Below, in pieces: positions 12,291-28,064 of a stretch of DNA of 64,000 bases. The stretch's first letter is position 1; each line of letters starts with the position of its first letter. Made by a program: the position numbers and the translations under genes. The notes under the pieces are model-generated. The model was not told the DNA's origin. It worked only from the letters and a program-made list of their open reading frames with translations, and made no database searches. This stretch comes from Pseudisothecium myosuroides (Eukaryota > Streptophyta > Bryopsida > Hypnales > Lembophyllaceae): positions 32,134,224 through 32,198,223 of the forward strand of contig OX637287.1 in assembly GCA_951799445.1 (NCBI GenBank), in the 5' to 3' direction.

Positions 12291-13126
12291 TAATATTCAA
12301 ATGCCATTCATAAACGTCACCAAAATTTATCACCAATTTCTTGATATGTCACTAAAAATGGACTCATTGACAGGCAATCAGGAATGATTAGAGAGTTTTC
12401 CCTAGTTTTGAGTGATCCTGTTTTACAAGGGATAAAGGTAACAACTAAACCACATCGACTCCAGAACTGAGTGTAGTTGCTACTATTAGACCAGCCAATT
12501 TCCCTTCTATTCTTGTACCAAGCAAATGCTGTGAAGTATGACATCCACTGGTGTGATCAGTGGTGTCCTATGTACTGAACACAGAACTAAGTCTCAACAG
12601 TGCAAAAAGGGGTGGTTCAATCAGCCAGGGAGTCGAGATATGAAGATCGCTATTGTAACACACAAGCACAGGCTTGGTTGATGTATCCCACCCGTGCTTA
12701 AGTCATCATTGACGCTAGTTCTAGTCTTTCATATTCTCCTTTGACACATTAGCCTGTGGAGGATGTCTATGCATCACCATGACACCTGTGCTGTAATCAA
12801 ATAGACAGCCAGCCAAAGCTTCGGCATCACATTGATTAAATACTCAAAACTGAAAACTTTGAAATGGAAAGTTGACTGATCTGGAATGTGTCACTGAGAA
12901 AAAGTTTGACAGCCCAGGAGGAAGAGTACAGGTACGAAACAACGAAGACTGCATGAAACAAGGCTAGGGCAAAAACCAATGTAGAGCAAGCAGTAATCGC
13001 AGCTCTGTGGCTCATTTATTTCGATGCCACGTTTAACCTGCATCACCTCACCGTCATGGAGAAGTGCATGAATCCCTTCACTCGTTACTTCAAAACCAAT
13101 TGGACTATCATGTACTCTTGAAATCA
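12290..13126. other. 3' flank of the 13-15 kb gene, no gene seen
   Basis: This is non-coding DNA downstream of the minus-strand gene and probably includes its 3' UTR just below 13127. Short open frames here show no domain. Confidence 0.5.
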
Positions 13127-14953
13127 TCAGAAGGAGGAAAGACCTGATACAAATTTGTTCATGAGTCGCTCCTTCTCCTTCATTCGAATGCCTGGATTAC
13201 TCTGTATGGTAAGCAGAGCTTGCGACATGAAATCCTTGATTTCTGGAGCAACATGAGCAGGCATAGTGTCAGCAACGGCCTGCAGTTTTGAAACCTGTTC
13301 CCTTGCTGTGAGGCGGTTCGGTCCTGCATACATGTTGACGAGGTTCTCCAAGTGGGGTGCTCTTTCCAACACGTCCTGCACTTCTCCGTCCCACTGCGCG
13401 TCCGTCATGCCTTCAATCATCATAAACGGTTTCGCTTCGGCAAGGATCTCTTGTAATGACTTTTGAGGTAACTCATCAATGTCAGGATTGATGCCGAAAT
13501 ACTCCATAGCATATTCAGGCTCAAAATCCACCAGAAACTTGGAGTGGAGAGAACTCTTGAACTGCTCCTCCTCTTCCAAAGTGATGAGTCTCTGCTCATC
13601 CTCGGGTGTCATCTCTCGCAGCGTTAATGGAACTTGAGGCTCCTCTCCCTGGTCCCGGCGTTGAAAGTACCGAGGTTGACGTTTGACCCTATCCTTTGCT
13701 GATTGCGGGCCTCGAGGTTGCTGTGATGAAGTCGCAGCTGCCCTCCTCCGAAACCTGTCCGCGACCATAGTCGCGGCATCTGAGAAGCTATCAACCGCAC
13801 CTCCCCGTCGTCGTCTCTCTTCCTCCCGAGACAGGTTCCTTTCCACACCTTCCTGCATCACTGCCACAGCCCGCTCCACTGCTTCTTCCCTTGACAGTTG
13901 AGGTCTTGCTGGAGCTGGAGGTGATGGTGGTGGAGAAGCTCTCCTCTGTGATGCTTGCTCCTCTGCTTTAGCCAACAACGCCATTGCCCTGGACCTTGCC
14001 TCCACCCTCGAGAGTTGCACGCGAACTGGCGTCTCCTCAGCTTTAATCGGAGCTTCACGTGATGGCCTCGGAGCTCCTCGTCCTCGTCCCTCACCCCGAG
14101 GAAGAGGCGCTCCTCTCCCAAGGCCTGCAACTCCTCCACCACGACCAGCAACTCCCCCAAAGATGCTGGGAGAAGGTGTTGTTGGCAAATTGAACGGATT
14201 GAAGGGTACCTTTGTTGGACCGACTTGTGAAGAGTCCCCTGGAGGTGCGATGTTAAGCAGCCCCCTGAAAGAGAGCAGCTTTTTAGACTCTGCATATTCA
14301 GCTTCCGAAAGAAGATCACCTCCACCAGCTTTAGAAAGATCACCTCCACCAGCTTTTGAAAGATCATCTCCATCAACTTTCGAAAGATCACCGCCACCAC
14401 CATCGGGTGACGCACTAAGTGGGGACTCACTGGGTTTGACATCTTTCTCCTCAACAGCATCCTCAAAACGGCTGTCTGCCACATCTTTCTTTTCAGCCTC
14501 TGGCACACGAGCAGGCTCCGCAGCTACCACGGCGGGACTCAACGTGAAGGGCTTGAAAGGGGGTTTGACATCTTTCTCCTCAACAGCATCCTCAAAACGG
14601 CTGTCTGCCACATCTTTCTTTTCAGCCTCTGGCACACGAGCAGGCTCCGCAGCTACCACGGCGGGACTCAACGTGAAGGGCTTGAAAGGGGGGAGAGGCT
14701 GGGTAGAAACGGGGGGAGACACATTGCCTCTCCCTCGTCCGCGCCCTATCCCGAAACTCCCTAACCCTAACCCTTGTCCAGCTCCATCAGTCGCAGCGCT
14801 ACCGCCAGTTCCAAATTCAGGACTCGGAGCATCCTCCACATCAGTGCGTCCGCGCCCTCGCCCTGCTGAGAAGCACTGCCTCTGAAAATACGCACCTGGT
14901 GCTCGAGATCTACTCAAAATGGCGATGGCACGCCGATCAACCAAGGCCCTCAT
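13127..14953 (-). CDS. Low-complexity, likely mitochondrial plant protein (At1g53645-type family)
   Basis: Single-exon frame of 608 residues. The N-terminus (MRALVDRRAIAILSRSRAPG...) is rich in Arg, Ala and Ser without acid residues, as in mitochondrial presequences. Residues ~30-360 are disordered and rich in Gly, Arg, Pro and Ser (GRGRG stretches). They contain two identical 43-residue units. The conserved part is the last ~180 residues, with YFQRRDQ, EYFGINPDIDE, MYAGPNRLTAREQ and SNPGI. From memory this C-terminus resembles plant proteins annotated as hydroxyproline-rich glycoprotein family (At1g53645 type), which are thought to be mitochondrial; the molecular role is not established here. 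An ATG start next to a targeting-like leader and a telo-box-bearing upstream region support the start. Confidence 0.8.
   Translation of the reverse strand: MRALVDRRAIAILSRSRAPGAYFQRQCFSAGRGRGRTDVEDAPSPEFGTGGSAATDGAGQGLGLGSFGIGRGRGRGNVSPPVSTQPLPPFKPFTLSPAVVAAEPARVPEAEKKDVADSRFEDAVEEKDVKPPFKPFTLSPAVVAAEPARVPEAEKKDVADSRFEDAVEEKDVKPSESPLSASPDGGGGDLSKVDGDDLSKAGGGDLSKAGGGDLLSEAEYAESKKLLSFRGLLNIAPPGDSSQVGPTKVPFNPFNLPTTPSPSIFGGVAGRGGGVAGLGRGAPLPRGEGRGRGAPRPSREAPIKAEETPVRVQLSRVEARSRAMALLAKAEEQASQRRASPPPSPPAPARPQLSREEAVERAVAVMQEGVERNLSREEERRRRGGAVDSFSDAATMVADRFRRRAAATSSQQPRGPQSAKDRVKRQPRYFQRRDQGEEPQVPLTLREMTPEDEQRLITLEEEEQFKSSLHSKFLVDFEPEYAMEYFGINPDIDELPQKSLQEILAEAKPFMMIEGMTDAQWDGEVQDVLERAPHLENLVNMYAGPNRLTAREQVSKLQAVADTMPAHVAPEIKDFMSQALLTIQSNPGIRMKEKERLMNKFVSGLSSF
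14432..14689 (-). repeat. Exact 129-bp tandem duplication inside the coding region
   Basis: 14432-14560 and 14561-14689 appear identical base for base. In the protein they give two 43-residue units starting PPFKPFTLSPAVVAAEP and ending EEKDVK. The length is a multiple of three, so the frame is kept. Absence of differences points to a recent event or gene conversion. Confidence 0.9.
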
Positions 14954-15224
14954 TGCTTTAACCCTAAATAGGAAACCCAGAATTCGATGGTCAGCTATAA
15001 GCCCAACAACACGTCTCCGGCAACCGTCTCATCGGGCGAACATCACATCACATCGCAGGTCGCCTCTCTCCTGCGATCGACACAATTCAGGACACGATTG
15101 AATGAAAATTTCACGAATTTGAAAACGGAATTGAGAAAGGTTGTCAATGAAAGGCAGATGTGACGATAATGATGCCTTACGGTTGCGGCAACGTGACAAC
15201 GCCCAGAGCTCCACCCAGAACCTG

Positions 15225-15247
15225 CGAGCTAAACCCTAAACCCTAAA
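15225..15247. promoter_or_regulatory. Telo-box pair upstream of the 13-15 kb gene
   Basis: AAACCCTAAACCCTAAAT lies about 280 bp upstream of the start codon at 14953. A further CCCTAAATAGG occurs at about 14960. Telo-boxes (AAACCCTAA) are common in promoters of plant genes for translation and organelle biogenesis, which agrees with the likely mitochondrial product. Confidence 0.5.
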
Positions 15248-15580
15248 TGGAATGGAAAATGGAATGGCAAAATCGCACCTCACCTTCCATGGTAAGAGTC
15301 TGGACGACGACTCCCTTCCTCATCGACCCCACTCCTCAACGACCGGTGTTTTGTACTCCGTATAATTTTTCAACAAATATTTTCAAGCTCAACTCTTGTA
15401 ACTTAGGAGGACCCATTGTGGTCCGTTTGGTTGTTGCACACATGTCTAATCGAATTCCAAATTTTTTTTATGCAATAGAAATTTCTGCCAATATTTTGGT
15501 CAACACAAAAATATATTGCTTTGAGTTGTTGTTCCTAGAGGCTATTCTTGTCTGTTTGGTTGCTAATGTGTCTCCATTAA

Positions 15581-16157
15581 CCCCTTTAGGACTAAAGTCT
15601 CCTCGGGGGACTTTCGGGATTTCGGGGAGGCTCGTGTGACCTCAAAGTTTGACCTGATTTTTTGAAACTTTTTTTGAAGATAGGGAATGTTAGTAGCTTT
15701 CTAAAAATATAATTTTTTTTCCAATCGATGCCCGGGAGCAAAAATTATGCCACCCTAAGCCCAAAAAGTTGTTCACCAGACAGAAAAAAAACCCACAAAA
15801 AAATGAAATTTTTTAATTTTTAATTTTTTTTTGAAAGATCATGTTTTTGTCTATATTTGAAGCTTTGATTCATTCTATTTGGACTCAAAATGAGAAAGTT
15901 ATGAGCAATCTTGTTTTTCGGGCAATCTAAGTATCTTCTTCAAAAAAACTTCTTTTTCCAACTTCAAATGCTAATATCTTCCAATCCATACGGTCAAACT
16001 TCATGAAATTTTTACCACATGATCTGAGACAAGTGAACTACAAGATCCTATGGTTAGATTCTAACAAAAAAGGTTTTTTTGGTTTAGGGAGTGATCGCAA
16101 TTGAAATGGCAGTTTTCAGTGGTTTTGGAGCCAGAAAATGCCTTGGTCCTTTAGGGG
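15581..16157. mobile_element. TTAA-flanked non-autonomous element, copy A (577 bp)
   Basis: TTAA occurs at 15577-15580 and 16158-16161. Its ends are CCCCTTTAGGACTAAAGTC and CCTTGGTCCTTTAGGGG. The interior (CTCGGGGGACTTTCGGGATT, GATTTTTTGAAAC, GCCCGGGAGCAAAA, GGGAGTGATCGCA) is shared with copies at 17869-18779 and, more distantly, 23772-24703. There is no coding capacity. Confidence 0.8.
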
Positions 16158-16361
16158 TTAATTCCCTAATTTGTTGCAATGTTTATCTAAAAGTGTCCCT
16201 TATAATTATGGAATAATGAATGAACCTTTTGCCATACATAGAAACTTGCACTAAGGTATTCATTGAAATTATGAAATTGTAACTTTTCAATCGAATTCCA
16301 ATCCTTGTAAATCCAATTCCATGTTGAGTTGTTGTAATTTAAACCCTTATACAATTTTCAC

Positions 16362-16519
16362 TAAGGTAAACTACCCCATTATGGACAAAATGGAAGCAAG
16401 CCCATTGTGGGCAAAATTGTAATGGTGGTGTAATTTAGAACTTGAATGTACACCACCATTACAATTTTGCCCACAATGGGTTTGTTCCCATTCTGTCTGT
16501 AATGGGGTAGTTTACCTTA
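16362..16519. mobile_element. 158-bp hairpin MITE
   Basis: TAAGGTAAACTACCCCATTA at the left is mirrored by TAATGGGGTAGTTTACCTTA at the right. An inner stem (CCCATTGTGGGCAAAATTGT...) also pairs across a loop of about 18 bases. It is non-coding. Confidence 0.8.
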
Positions 16520-17400
16520 CATTAGATTACAACAAGGTGCAACTGGGTTCAAAAGTACTAGTTGCAATTGGGATCACAATTGGATTGGGGGTGATCACCA
16601 GGCTACTACTATTTTACTTCATGTCTAGGGAGTCCAAATATAGTTGCAATATTGTGGGTTTTTTGGTGTATTTGACAAAGAAAGTGAATGAATTGAGGTA
16701 TATGAAAGTGATAAAAGTTTGTTCTCATATAGTGTTGGGTCCAAGAACATGTGATACCTCCAATTTGGATCTTTGATGCACCTCTGACATATCTAAAAAG
16801 CTATAGTATGGTCATGTACTTACATATTATCTCATGTATTCTATTGAATGGTATTATATTTGAGCAAGATAAATTTTAGATGTTAAAATGACATTCAATC
16901 AAAAGATGTTAATTGTTGAACATTCAATCTAGTGATGTATGACGTGCCATATTTGAGTACATATTTCATAAAAATTAGATGAAGTTTTTTATTCATTGGT
17001 TTACTTCAACCATTTAAGAATTAAATAACATATTTTTTTAATTAAAAATTTGATGGAAGAATCTATTGCAAAAAGCCTTTAAATTTTTCAAGAAATTATG
17101 ACTTTCCATTATCCTTCAAAATGAGCCTAATGACTTTCAAATTATTTATTATATATTTAATCCTTCTGTGCTTTGGATGGACTGTCATGTGTAGCCAAAA
17201 AATAACCTTGAATAGCTGAAATTCATAGTGAAGGTAGATAGGAATTTTTCACTTAGTCTAAATTTTTTTAAAGTGAATTGTTGTAATAGGAAATTTTGTT
17301 ATTAAAAAGACATAATACTTATAACCTATACAACAATTTAGATCAATATGGTCTTTACAACTCAAATAATTTAAATCTCTGTCACAAAAAATCTCATTTT
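16520..17400. other. AT-rich spacer, no gene seen
   Basis: No convincing exon, RNA gene or element end. A short open frame at 16537-16776 has no recognisable motif. Confidence 0.45.
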
Positions 17401-17427
17401 TAACACTATTTTTGACATTGTTGAAAA

Positions 17428-17515
17428 GAATGTTGAGAAGAATGTCGAGAAGAATGTCGAGAAGAATGTCGAGAAGAATGTCGAGAAGAATGTCAGGAAG
17501 AATGTCAAAAAGAGA
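17428..17515. repeat. 12-bp minisatellite (AGAAGAATGTCG)n
   Basis: Six or so near-identical 12-bp units. They translate as (RRMS)n, but this is a by-product of the repeat rather than evidence for a gene. The flanks (CACTATTTTTGACATTGTT) recur at 18890-19045. Confidence 0.85.
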
Positions 17516-17549
17516 GTTACAAAGAATGAAAAAACTTGGCCAAATTATA

Positions 17550-17586
17550 TCTATCTATCTATCTATCTATCTGTGTGTGTGTGTAT
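17550..17586. repeat. Microsatellites (ATCT)n and (GT)n
   Basis: ATCT repeated about six times runs straight into GTGTGTGTGT. Confidence 0.9.
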
Positions 17587-17868
17587 GTGAATTTTGATTT
17601 TTTTGAGGATTGCTTAAGTAGATTGTCTACGGCTTTGACCAAATTGATGGAAAATCCAAGTAGCCCTAGATAACTAATGGGATTTGAAACCCTCACCTCT
17701 TAGTTAGTCGGGGTAATTCTTAATGTCTTAGCTTACAACAAGGGTGAAACTGGAGATTTTTGTAACTTAAATGAAAGTATGTGTCTACTTAGTACTTCTT
17801 GCACCAATGATCTCTTGCTTTCAAGATCTGCAACTCTTTAAAATATTTTTTTACTTAAATCTCCTTAA

Positions 17869-18779
17869 CCCCTAAAGTACCAAAGTCCCCTCGGGGGACA
17901 CTTCAGATTTCGGGCAGGCCCGTGTGGCCTCAAATTTTGATCTGATTTTTTGAAACTTTTATTGAAGATAGGGAATCACATTAGCTTTCTAAAAATATAA
18001 TTTTTTTTTCAATCGGTGCCCGGGAGCAAAAGTTATGCCATCCTAAAGCAAAAAAGCAGTTCGGCGGGCAGAAAAAAAAAAACACAAAAAAAAGTTCCCC
18101 CCCCCCCCCCCCAAAGATCATGTTTTTGTCTACATCTGAAGCTTTGATTCATTCTATTCGGACTAATAATGAGAAAGTTATGGACAATCTTGTTTTTTGG
18201 GCAATTTAAGCATCTTCAAAAAAACTAACTTATAGAATTCATTTTTAAATGCAATTTTCAATTTTTTTCAATTTTTTTTTTTGACGAGGTCAAATATGTT
18301 TGCAAGAACAATCCCACCATTGGGATTATGTTGTTTTAATTCCACCTAAGAGCTATTAACAATTTAGTGTTTCATTCAATTTTGGACCTACTTCTACTTA
18401 ACAATTTTTTTATATGTGAAAATCAAGGTTTGACATTCTGAAATTTTTTTCCCCGACTCTCAGCTCAAATGTTCAACATAAAAAATTACAACTTTTTGTT
18501 GTGTAGTGCAGAAAAAATTCACAAATGGCCGTCAAAGTCATCTGAAATTGCAGGAAACAGTTCAAAAAAACTTTTTTTTTCAACTTTGAATGCTAATATC
18601 TTCCAATTAGAACGGTCAAAAGTCTTGAAATTTTTACCACATAATCTGAGACAAGTGAAGTACAAGATCCTACGGTTAGATTCTTAAAAAAAAGTTTTTT
18701 TGGGTTTAGGGAGTGATCGCAGCAGAAATGGCAGTTTTCAGTGGTTCCGGAGCTAGAAAATGCCTTGGTATTTTAGGGG
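17869..18779. mobile_element. TTAA-flanked non-autonomous element, copy B (911 bp)
   Basis: TTAA occurs at 17865-17868 and 18780-18783. Its ends are CCCCTAAAGTACCAAAGTCC and CCTTGGTATTTTAGGGG. The interior matches copy A closely, with about 330 extra bases, and has a 16-base poly-C run at about 18097-18112. It is non-coding. Confidence 0.8.
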
Positions 18780-18884
18780 TTAAAAGGCAAGAAGGAGACA
18801 TATCAAATTCTAGTTGTTTCATATCTTTTGGATCTTTGTAAAATTAGTTATGAATTTTCAAAGTGAATCTCTTTTTTTTGTCAT

Positions 18885-19050
18885 TTTTATCAACACTATT
18901 TTTGACACTCTTTTTGACATTCTTTTTTATATTAGAAATTTTCGACACTTCGAAAGAAGTATCAAAATGTTCTAAATTTCATTACATCTCATTTCCAACA
19001 GTTTAGAATCGAAATTAGTGTTGAAAAAAGTGTCAAAAACAACATCCTTT
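18885..19050. repeat. Imperfect inverted repeat related to 17.4 kb
   Basis: TCAACACTATTTTTGACACTCTTTTTGACA is loosely mirrored by TGTTGAAAAAAGTGTCAAAA at about 19020. The same phrase occurs next to the 12-bp minisatellite at about 17400, so both may come from one element. Confidence 0.4.
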
Positions 19051-19818
19051 TCAGGTAGTGCATAAGTAGCTATGCTAAAATTATTGATTCCAACGAGCAT
19101 GTGATGAAATCGAGATCCTTCTAAGAAAATGATGCTGCAGCACTCTTCCATCGGCTCAAGTTGGAGCCTATGGCCTAATTTTGTGATAAAATACTGACTT
19201 TTAATGATATGTTATGTATTGATAGTTTGTCAAGCCAGAAGTCGTTGATGGCGATAGAATGACCACGGGAAGAACTTTAGATGTTGCACAGCTCCTCTTA
19301 TTGGAGATTCTGAAACAGGAGCAGCTTCATTGGAAATCCCTAGAGTTCCCCTAATGCTTATAACGACTGGAACTCATGAAGTCTGCCTTCTATCTAAAAC
19401 TCTAGATAATTTACAGAGAAAATGAAATGTGGCAGGTTTGAAAGGAAGCCATGGAGTCCCTGTAGCTTTACTTCAGCATACCCGTACTTTGAAACAACTG
19501 ACAATTTCATAAATTAGGGGTGTCAGACGCAAACATTCCCTCTTCGTGATTTGCATTTAGATTACCAAATTGGGCAAAATAAAATACTTACCAAGCACTC
19601 AAACTCTCTTATATTGTATGCGTCCATGATCTAAAAGAGGTTGCACGCATATCTATTCAGTACAACTTACAGCAAGATCAGGAAATTACCGACGTAGCCG
19701 ACCCGGCATCATTCTCAAATCCACCACTATCAATTTCAAAGACTTGTGTTTACATCATGTACATTGTTGGCACGTCTTCAAATTGAAAACTCCGAATATC
19801 ACAAAACGTAACCAAGAT
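19051..19818. other. 3' flank of the reductase gene, no gene seen
   Basis: It has no recognisable exon. The part adjoining 19819 probably contains the 3' UTR of the minus-strand reductase. Confidence 0.45.
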
Positions 19819-23767
<3,949 letters not shown>

Positions 23768-23771
23768 TTAA

Positions 23772-24703
23772 CCCCTAAAGAACCGGCATGCGTTTTTTGG
23801 CTGTATAGAAATTTTGGGCAGGTCCGTGTGACTAGAGATTTCCATATTTTAAGCTGAAATTTTAATAGAAGGTGGGCGCAAGGAATATCTTTCATATGTA
23901 CTAAATTTCAGCACATTTGGAAATAGGAGTCAAAAGTTATGGCCAAATATGTTACTTTTTTTCGTAACTGGGCAGTCTAGGCAGCAAGAAAAATTTGGCA
24001 AAATTTGATTTTTTTTTTAATATTTTTTTTCTTGTAGATTATATTTTTGTCTATCTGGAAAGCTTTGATTCATTTCATTTGGATTTGTTATGAAAAAGTT
24101 ATGGACATTCTTGTTTTTTGGGCAGTTAGAGCATCTTCTTGAAAAAAATAACTTGTAGGATTCATTTCTAAATGCTGTTTTTGCAATTTAAAAAAAAAAA
24201 AAAAATCTCATGGTTTAGTTTACTTGCTAGAACAATCTCACCATTGGGATTAGTGTATTTTAATTCCATCTAAAATATATTAATGTTTTAAATTTTCCTT
24301 CTATCTCGTACCTACTTCTACTTAATAAATTTTTTAGGAATGATAATTAAGTTTTTTGAATATTTCTTTTTTCTCTAGACTCTCAACTCAATTCTCCACT
24401 ATAAAGATTTGAAGCACAAAACTCTATAGTGCAAAAATTTTAAGTGAAAAATGTTTAAAGTCAAAAAATCTAGTCCCGCAATGTGCTGAAATACTTGTTT
24501 TTCCCACTTTAAACGCAGATATCTTGCAATCTGAGCGGTCAAAAATTCTGAAATTTTTTCCACACATTCTCATACTAGTTAGGTGTAAGATCCTATGGTT
24601 AGATGTGAAAAAAAAAACATTTTTAATTTTTTTTTGCTCCTTGCTATAGAAATGGCAGTTTTGATGGTTTTTTGGCAGAAAAAAGGCCTCGGGCCTTTAG
24701 GGG
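23772..24703. mobile_element. TTAA-flanked non-autonomous element, copy C (932 bp)
   Basis: TTAA occurs at 23768-23771 and 24704-24707. Its ends are CCCCTAAAGAACCGGC and GCCTCGGGCCTTTAGGGG. The interior is diverged from copies A and B but keeps GGGCAGGTCCGTGTGAC, GAAAGCTTTGATTCATT, GAAAAAGTTATGGACA and AAATGGCAGTTTT in the same order. It is non-coding. Confidence 0.75.
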
Positions 24704-25269
24704 TTAAATGAATCCATCATACATTAAGTCTAAAATGGTTCAAAGTCTTAATTAGGTATATCTAGATTGTCATAGGATGGTATGATTAAGGCTTCAAATT
24801 GTTTTAAAAAAGAATTTAAAAATCTTGAAATTGTTCTTAATAGTATCTAAGATTCATTTAAGATAAAATCTTGAGACTAAGATTATAGTCATTGACGCTT
24901 TGTAAAACCTCATCATCAATGCTTTAGAATTTTTTGAGCTCTATGTACTAAATTTTAAAGCAATTGAAATATGATCAAGGCAACTTATTCTACATTCTTT
25001 AAATAGGAAATCACTGATAGAAAAATTCATATTAGATTGGTAATTATAGAATAAACTAAGCATACTAGCATTCTATACTAATAAGTCCTAACTAATATTA
25101 TATTACTACAAAGTTAGAAAATAGCCCTAGTTAAGTTCCCCACAAAGTATTCTAGGAGATGATTCTTGACTACAATTGTGTGCATTACATGGCAACAAAT
25201 ATTCAATATATGACTCTCTACATTGGCAAAAATTAATTAATATTTTTGTGCCAAAATTTTAAACTGCTA

Positions 25270-25770
25270 CAAGTCATCAATAGAGCAAAATTGGGGTCCA
25301 TGGATGCCTAAATTGCAAAGGTGCAATTAGGAGGAAATGCCACTTTGTTGTTGCAAGCTTTGAACCTTAGGTAATGACATTAATGTAGCATCATTTATTT
25401 GTCCCTCAGGCCAAGTTGAAAAAACATGGTTGGGAATTGCCTATACTGCAGTGGAACTGTCTCGCATGTCAAAATATTTTTTTTAATAACCCATCCTCAT
25501 TGCTTGGAGTGATTTGTTGCCAACATGGACCCTAATAATACAGCAATGGGGGCACATATCTATTGCCACATCAGATTGGCATGAGTGCACTAAGAGCCAA
25601 CTGAACATGTACCGCACATCTTCTCTTGCTTCCAATTGAGCCACAATTTTGATGGCAACTTGTGACATTTGACCATTTAAATCCCGATACTACTACTTTT
25701 CTAAATACCAAAAAATTAATTTTGAGGCCAAAAATACTAGACATCTATAGAGGCCCCAATTTTGCTCTAA
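25270..25770. mobile_element. ~500-bp element with AGAGCAAAATTGGGG ends
   Basis: TAGAGCAAAATTGGGGTCC near 25277 is mirrored by GGCCCCAATTTTGCTCTA near 25752-25769. The interior is non-coding AT-rich DNA. The target duplication is not resolved. Confidence 0.5.
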
Positions 25771-27130
25771 TGTTTTTCATTGCTTGAAATTCTCAAAAAA
25801 ACATGCACAGTGACATTAGATTTAACAATTCAACAAGTATGCATTGTGAGCTCCCAATTTGTCACTTGGGACTCGTAGAATTATTTTTTTGGAAATTTGC
25901 AATTTAAAGTTGATAAAAGTATAGAAAAATCCGTAAAAAGAGTGTAGAACCGAAATAGGGTTGTGTCATACCCATTATAGTATTTGGTCTAGATTTGTGT
26001 TTTTTACTTAGAATCCCCCAAACCTTGCCTAAAAAGAGTGTAGAAATAACGAAAAGGTTAGATTTGGAAGATTCGAGTCACACAGCCCCAAAAGGGCTAA
26101 ATCCCACCATGAATGTGGCGATTCATGGCTAGGTCGGTCCGAGGGATCCACAGCGAGGCCACTAGGTCGGGTCCTAGAGTTAGATTTAGAATTCCCCATT
26201 AGATCGACGAATTCCCAAAATCCCGATTGTTAGCATGCAGGAGCCACTCACGCAAGACCGGGCCGTGGAGGAATCTACAGCCCAAGGATGGTGTTCTAGG
26301 GTGAATCCCATGCCAGGAGTCCAACGGCGAAATCGGTTCGCCAAGATTCCTCCACCTGCAGAAGATTCCCGCACCGTCACTACTTCAAGGAGATGTCCAG
26401 TTTAAATCTCCATTGACCAATCGTGCCAGGTACGGAAACACACACGCACGTCTTTCATGCGACTCCCTGAGAGGTCACGTGAAAAATCCCGGCATCTTCC
26501 GACTTGCAGAAGAACCTTTTTCCGGGTGGTCAACCCTCCTAACCTCCAACGGGAATTTCATGGAAATTACCCAGGTTACAATAAAATCTCACTAAAAATT
26601 AGACTAGCTTGTTTTATGTTAATAATGCGCTCCGTGAAGTTTCACGACATTCCGATAGCGACAAGTACCCGAACCGGCGAGATTCCTCGGGAATTAACCA
26701 CGTGGCGGGGTCCCCGCTACGTTGACCGGCATTCCGGGACCATAAGATGGCGAAACGAAGTCAACCAAAAGCCCTTCCCGACTCTCTCGCACCTACCGGA
26801 GACCCTAGGCTATTCACATTTCTCAAAATAGGAGACCCCCAAGATCTAGGATTTTACCACGATTTGGTTTTTAAACTAAATTAGCCTACGATGGGTTTTT
26901 GGCCTCGGTACGGGGGGTAGGGAGGTCTAGGACTAAACACGGCGTTCTGGATCCAACGGCGTAATCCGTTCGGCGATTGGAGCTAATCTCCAAAAGTTAG
27001 GATGTTGGTCTAGCATAGATGGTAGAAGTAGAAATTTAGGATGTAGGATGAAAATCTTTGAGGATGAGGATGAAAATCCCCGTTGATAAGGTTACCTTAG
27101 AACTCTAGAGGGAGGGGTGAGCCCTTGGAA

Positions 27131-27141
27131 ACCTATATAAG
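27131..27141 (+). promoter_or_regulatory. TATA box (CCTATATAAGG)
   Basis: A TATATAA core in a GC-richer surround, followed by a pyrimidine-rich stretch (TTTCTCTCTCTAG) about 15 bases downstream. This is a classical plant core-promoter layout on the plus strand, but the transcript has no recognisable coding region. Confidence 0.5.
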
Positions 27142-27562
27142 GGCCCCATTTCTCTCTCTAGAACACCCCCAATTCTTGTTTTGGGTCCGTGGGTCCAAGT
27201 TATTTTGGATATTTTGGCGTTTGAAGCCAAAAACCTCTACGGTGTTTTCGGAGCACTTTTGGCTCCATTGTTGCTTATTTTCAAGCTTTGAAGGTCCTTG
27301 GGGGTCCTTCTACCTTGCTTTGTGTACTCTTTTGTGAAGTTTTTGGTACCTTGTTGTAAGTGGAGAGCCTCTCTCTCCCTCTTGTACGTGTTGTGGTCTA
27401 ACTTGTGAAGTTTAAGAGTCTTTTTGTATCTTGCACTAATCCTAAAGTCACCCCCCACCGTACCTTGGCGATGCCGCTTTGGGGGGCCTTTAGCGTGTGA
27501 GCTTTGTGTTGCCACGTGGTCTAACTTGTGTGTTTTCTCTTTGTGTTTTTCTTACACCTTCT

Positions 27563-27800
27563 TCTAACCTTCTCTTTGTTGAGTGGACCCTCCTTCGGGA
27601 CGGCGAAGCTTTGAACCTCCTTTGTGCATGTTTTCTAAAGTTATCCCAAACTCTCTTCTAATCTTCTCCTTGTTGAGTGGACCCCCCTCCGGGACGGCGA
27701 AGCTTTGAACCTCCTTTGTACATGTTTTCTAAAGTTATTCCAAACCCTCTTTTAATCTTCTCCTTGTTGAGTGGACCCCCCTCCGGAACGGCGAAGCTTT
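27563..27800. repeat. 94-bp tandem repeat, about 2.5 units
   Basis: Units start at 27563, 27657 and 27751. Each contains TTGTTGAGTGGACCC, CGGGACGGCGAAGCTTTGAA and GCATGTTTTCTAAAGTTAT or close variants. Further single copies of GGCGAAGCTTTG-like sequence follow at about 27850 and 27912. Confidence 0.85.
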
Positions 27801-28064
27801 GAACTAGTGACGAAGTTGAAGTCCTAAAGCGTGTGTTAAAAGTGTAGACGGCGGAGCTTTGAACCCCCAAGGTGCCAAGAAGTCCTAAAGTTGGTGTTAA
27901 AACCAATCTAACGGCGAAGCTTTGCATCCCCCTCGTGTTTAGTTCCAAAGTCTAGTTTCCAAGACCTTTGTGGAAACCTCCAGAGTTTAGCTTCCAAGAT
28001 ATGTAGGTTCCTTTGCATTTAGTGAAGTTTAGTTAATCCCAACGTTTTCTTTAGTTTAGTTGTT

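Noticed and set aside
14163..14885. 240-codon plus-strand open frame
   Set aside because: It lies antisense to the conserved minus-strand gene at 13127-14953 and has only low-complexity Ser/Pro content.
17412..17597. Open frame with (RRMS)n repeats
   Set aside because: It is simply the translation of a 12-bp minisatellite and runs into a microsatellite; no start context or homology.
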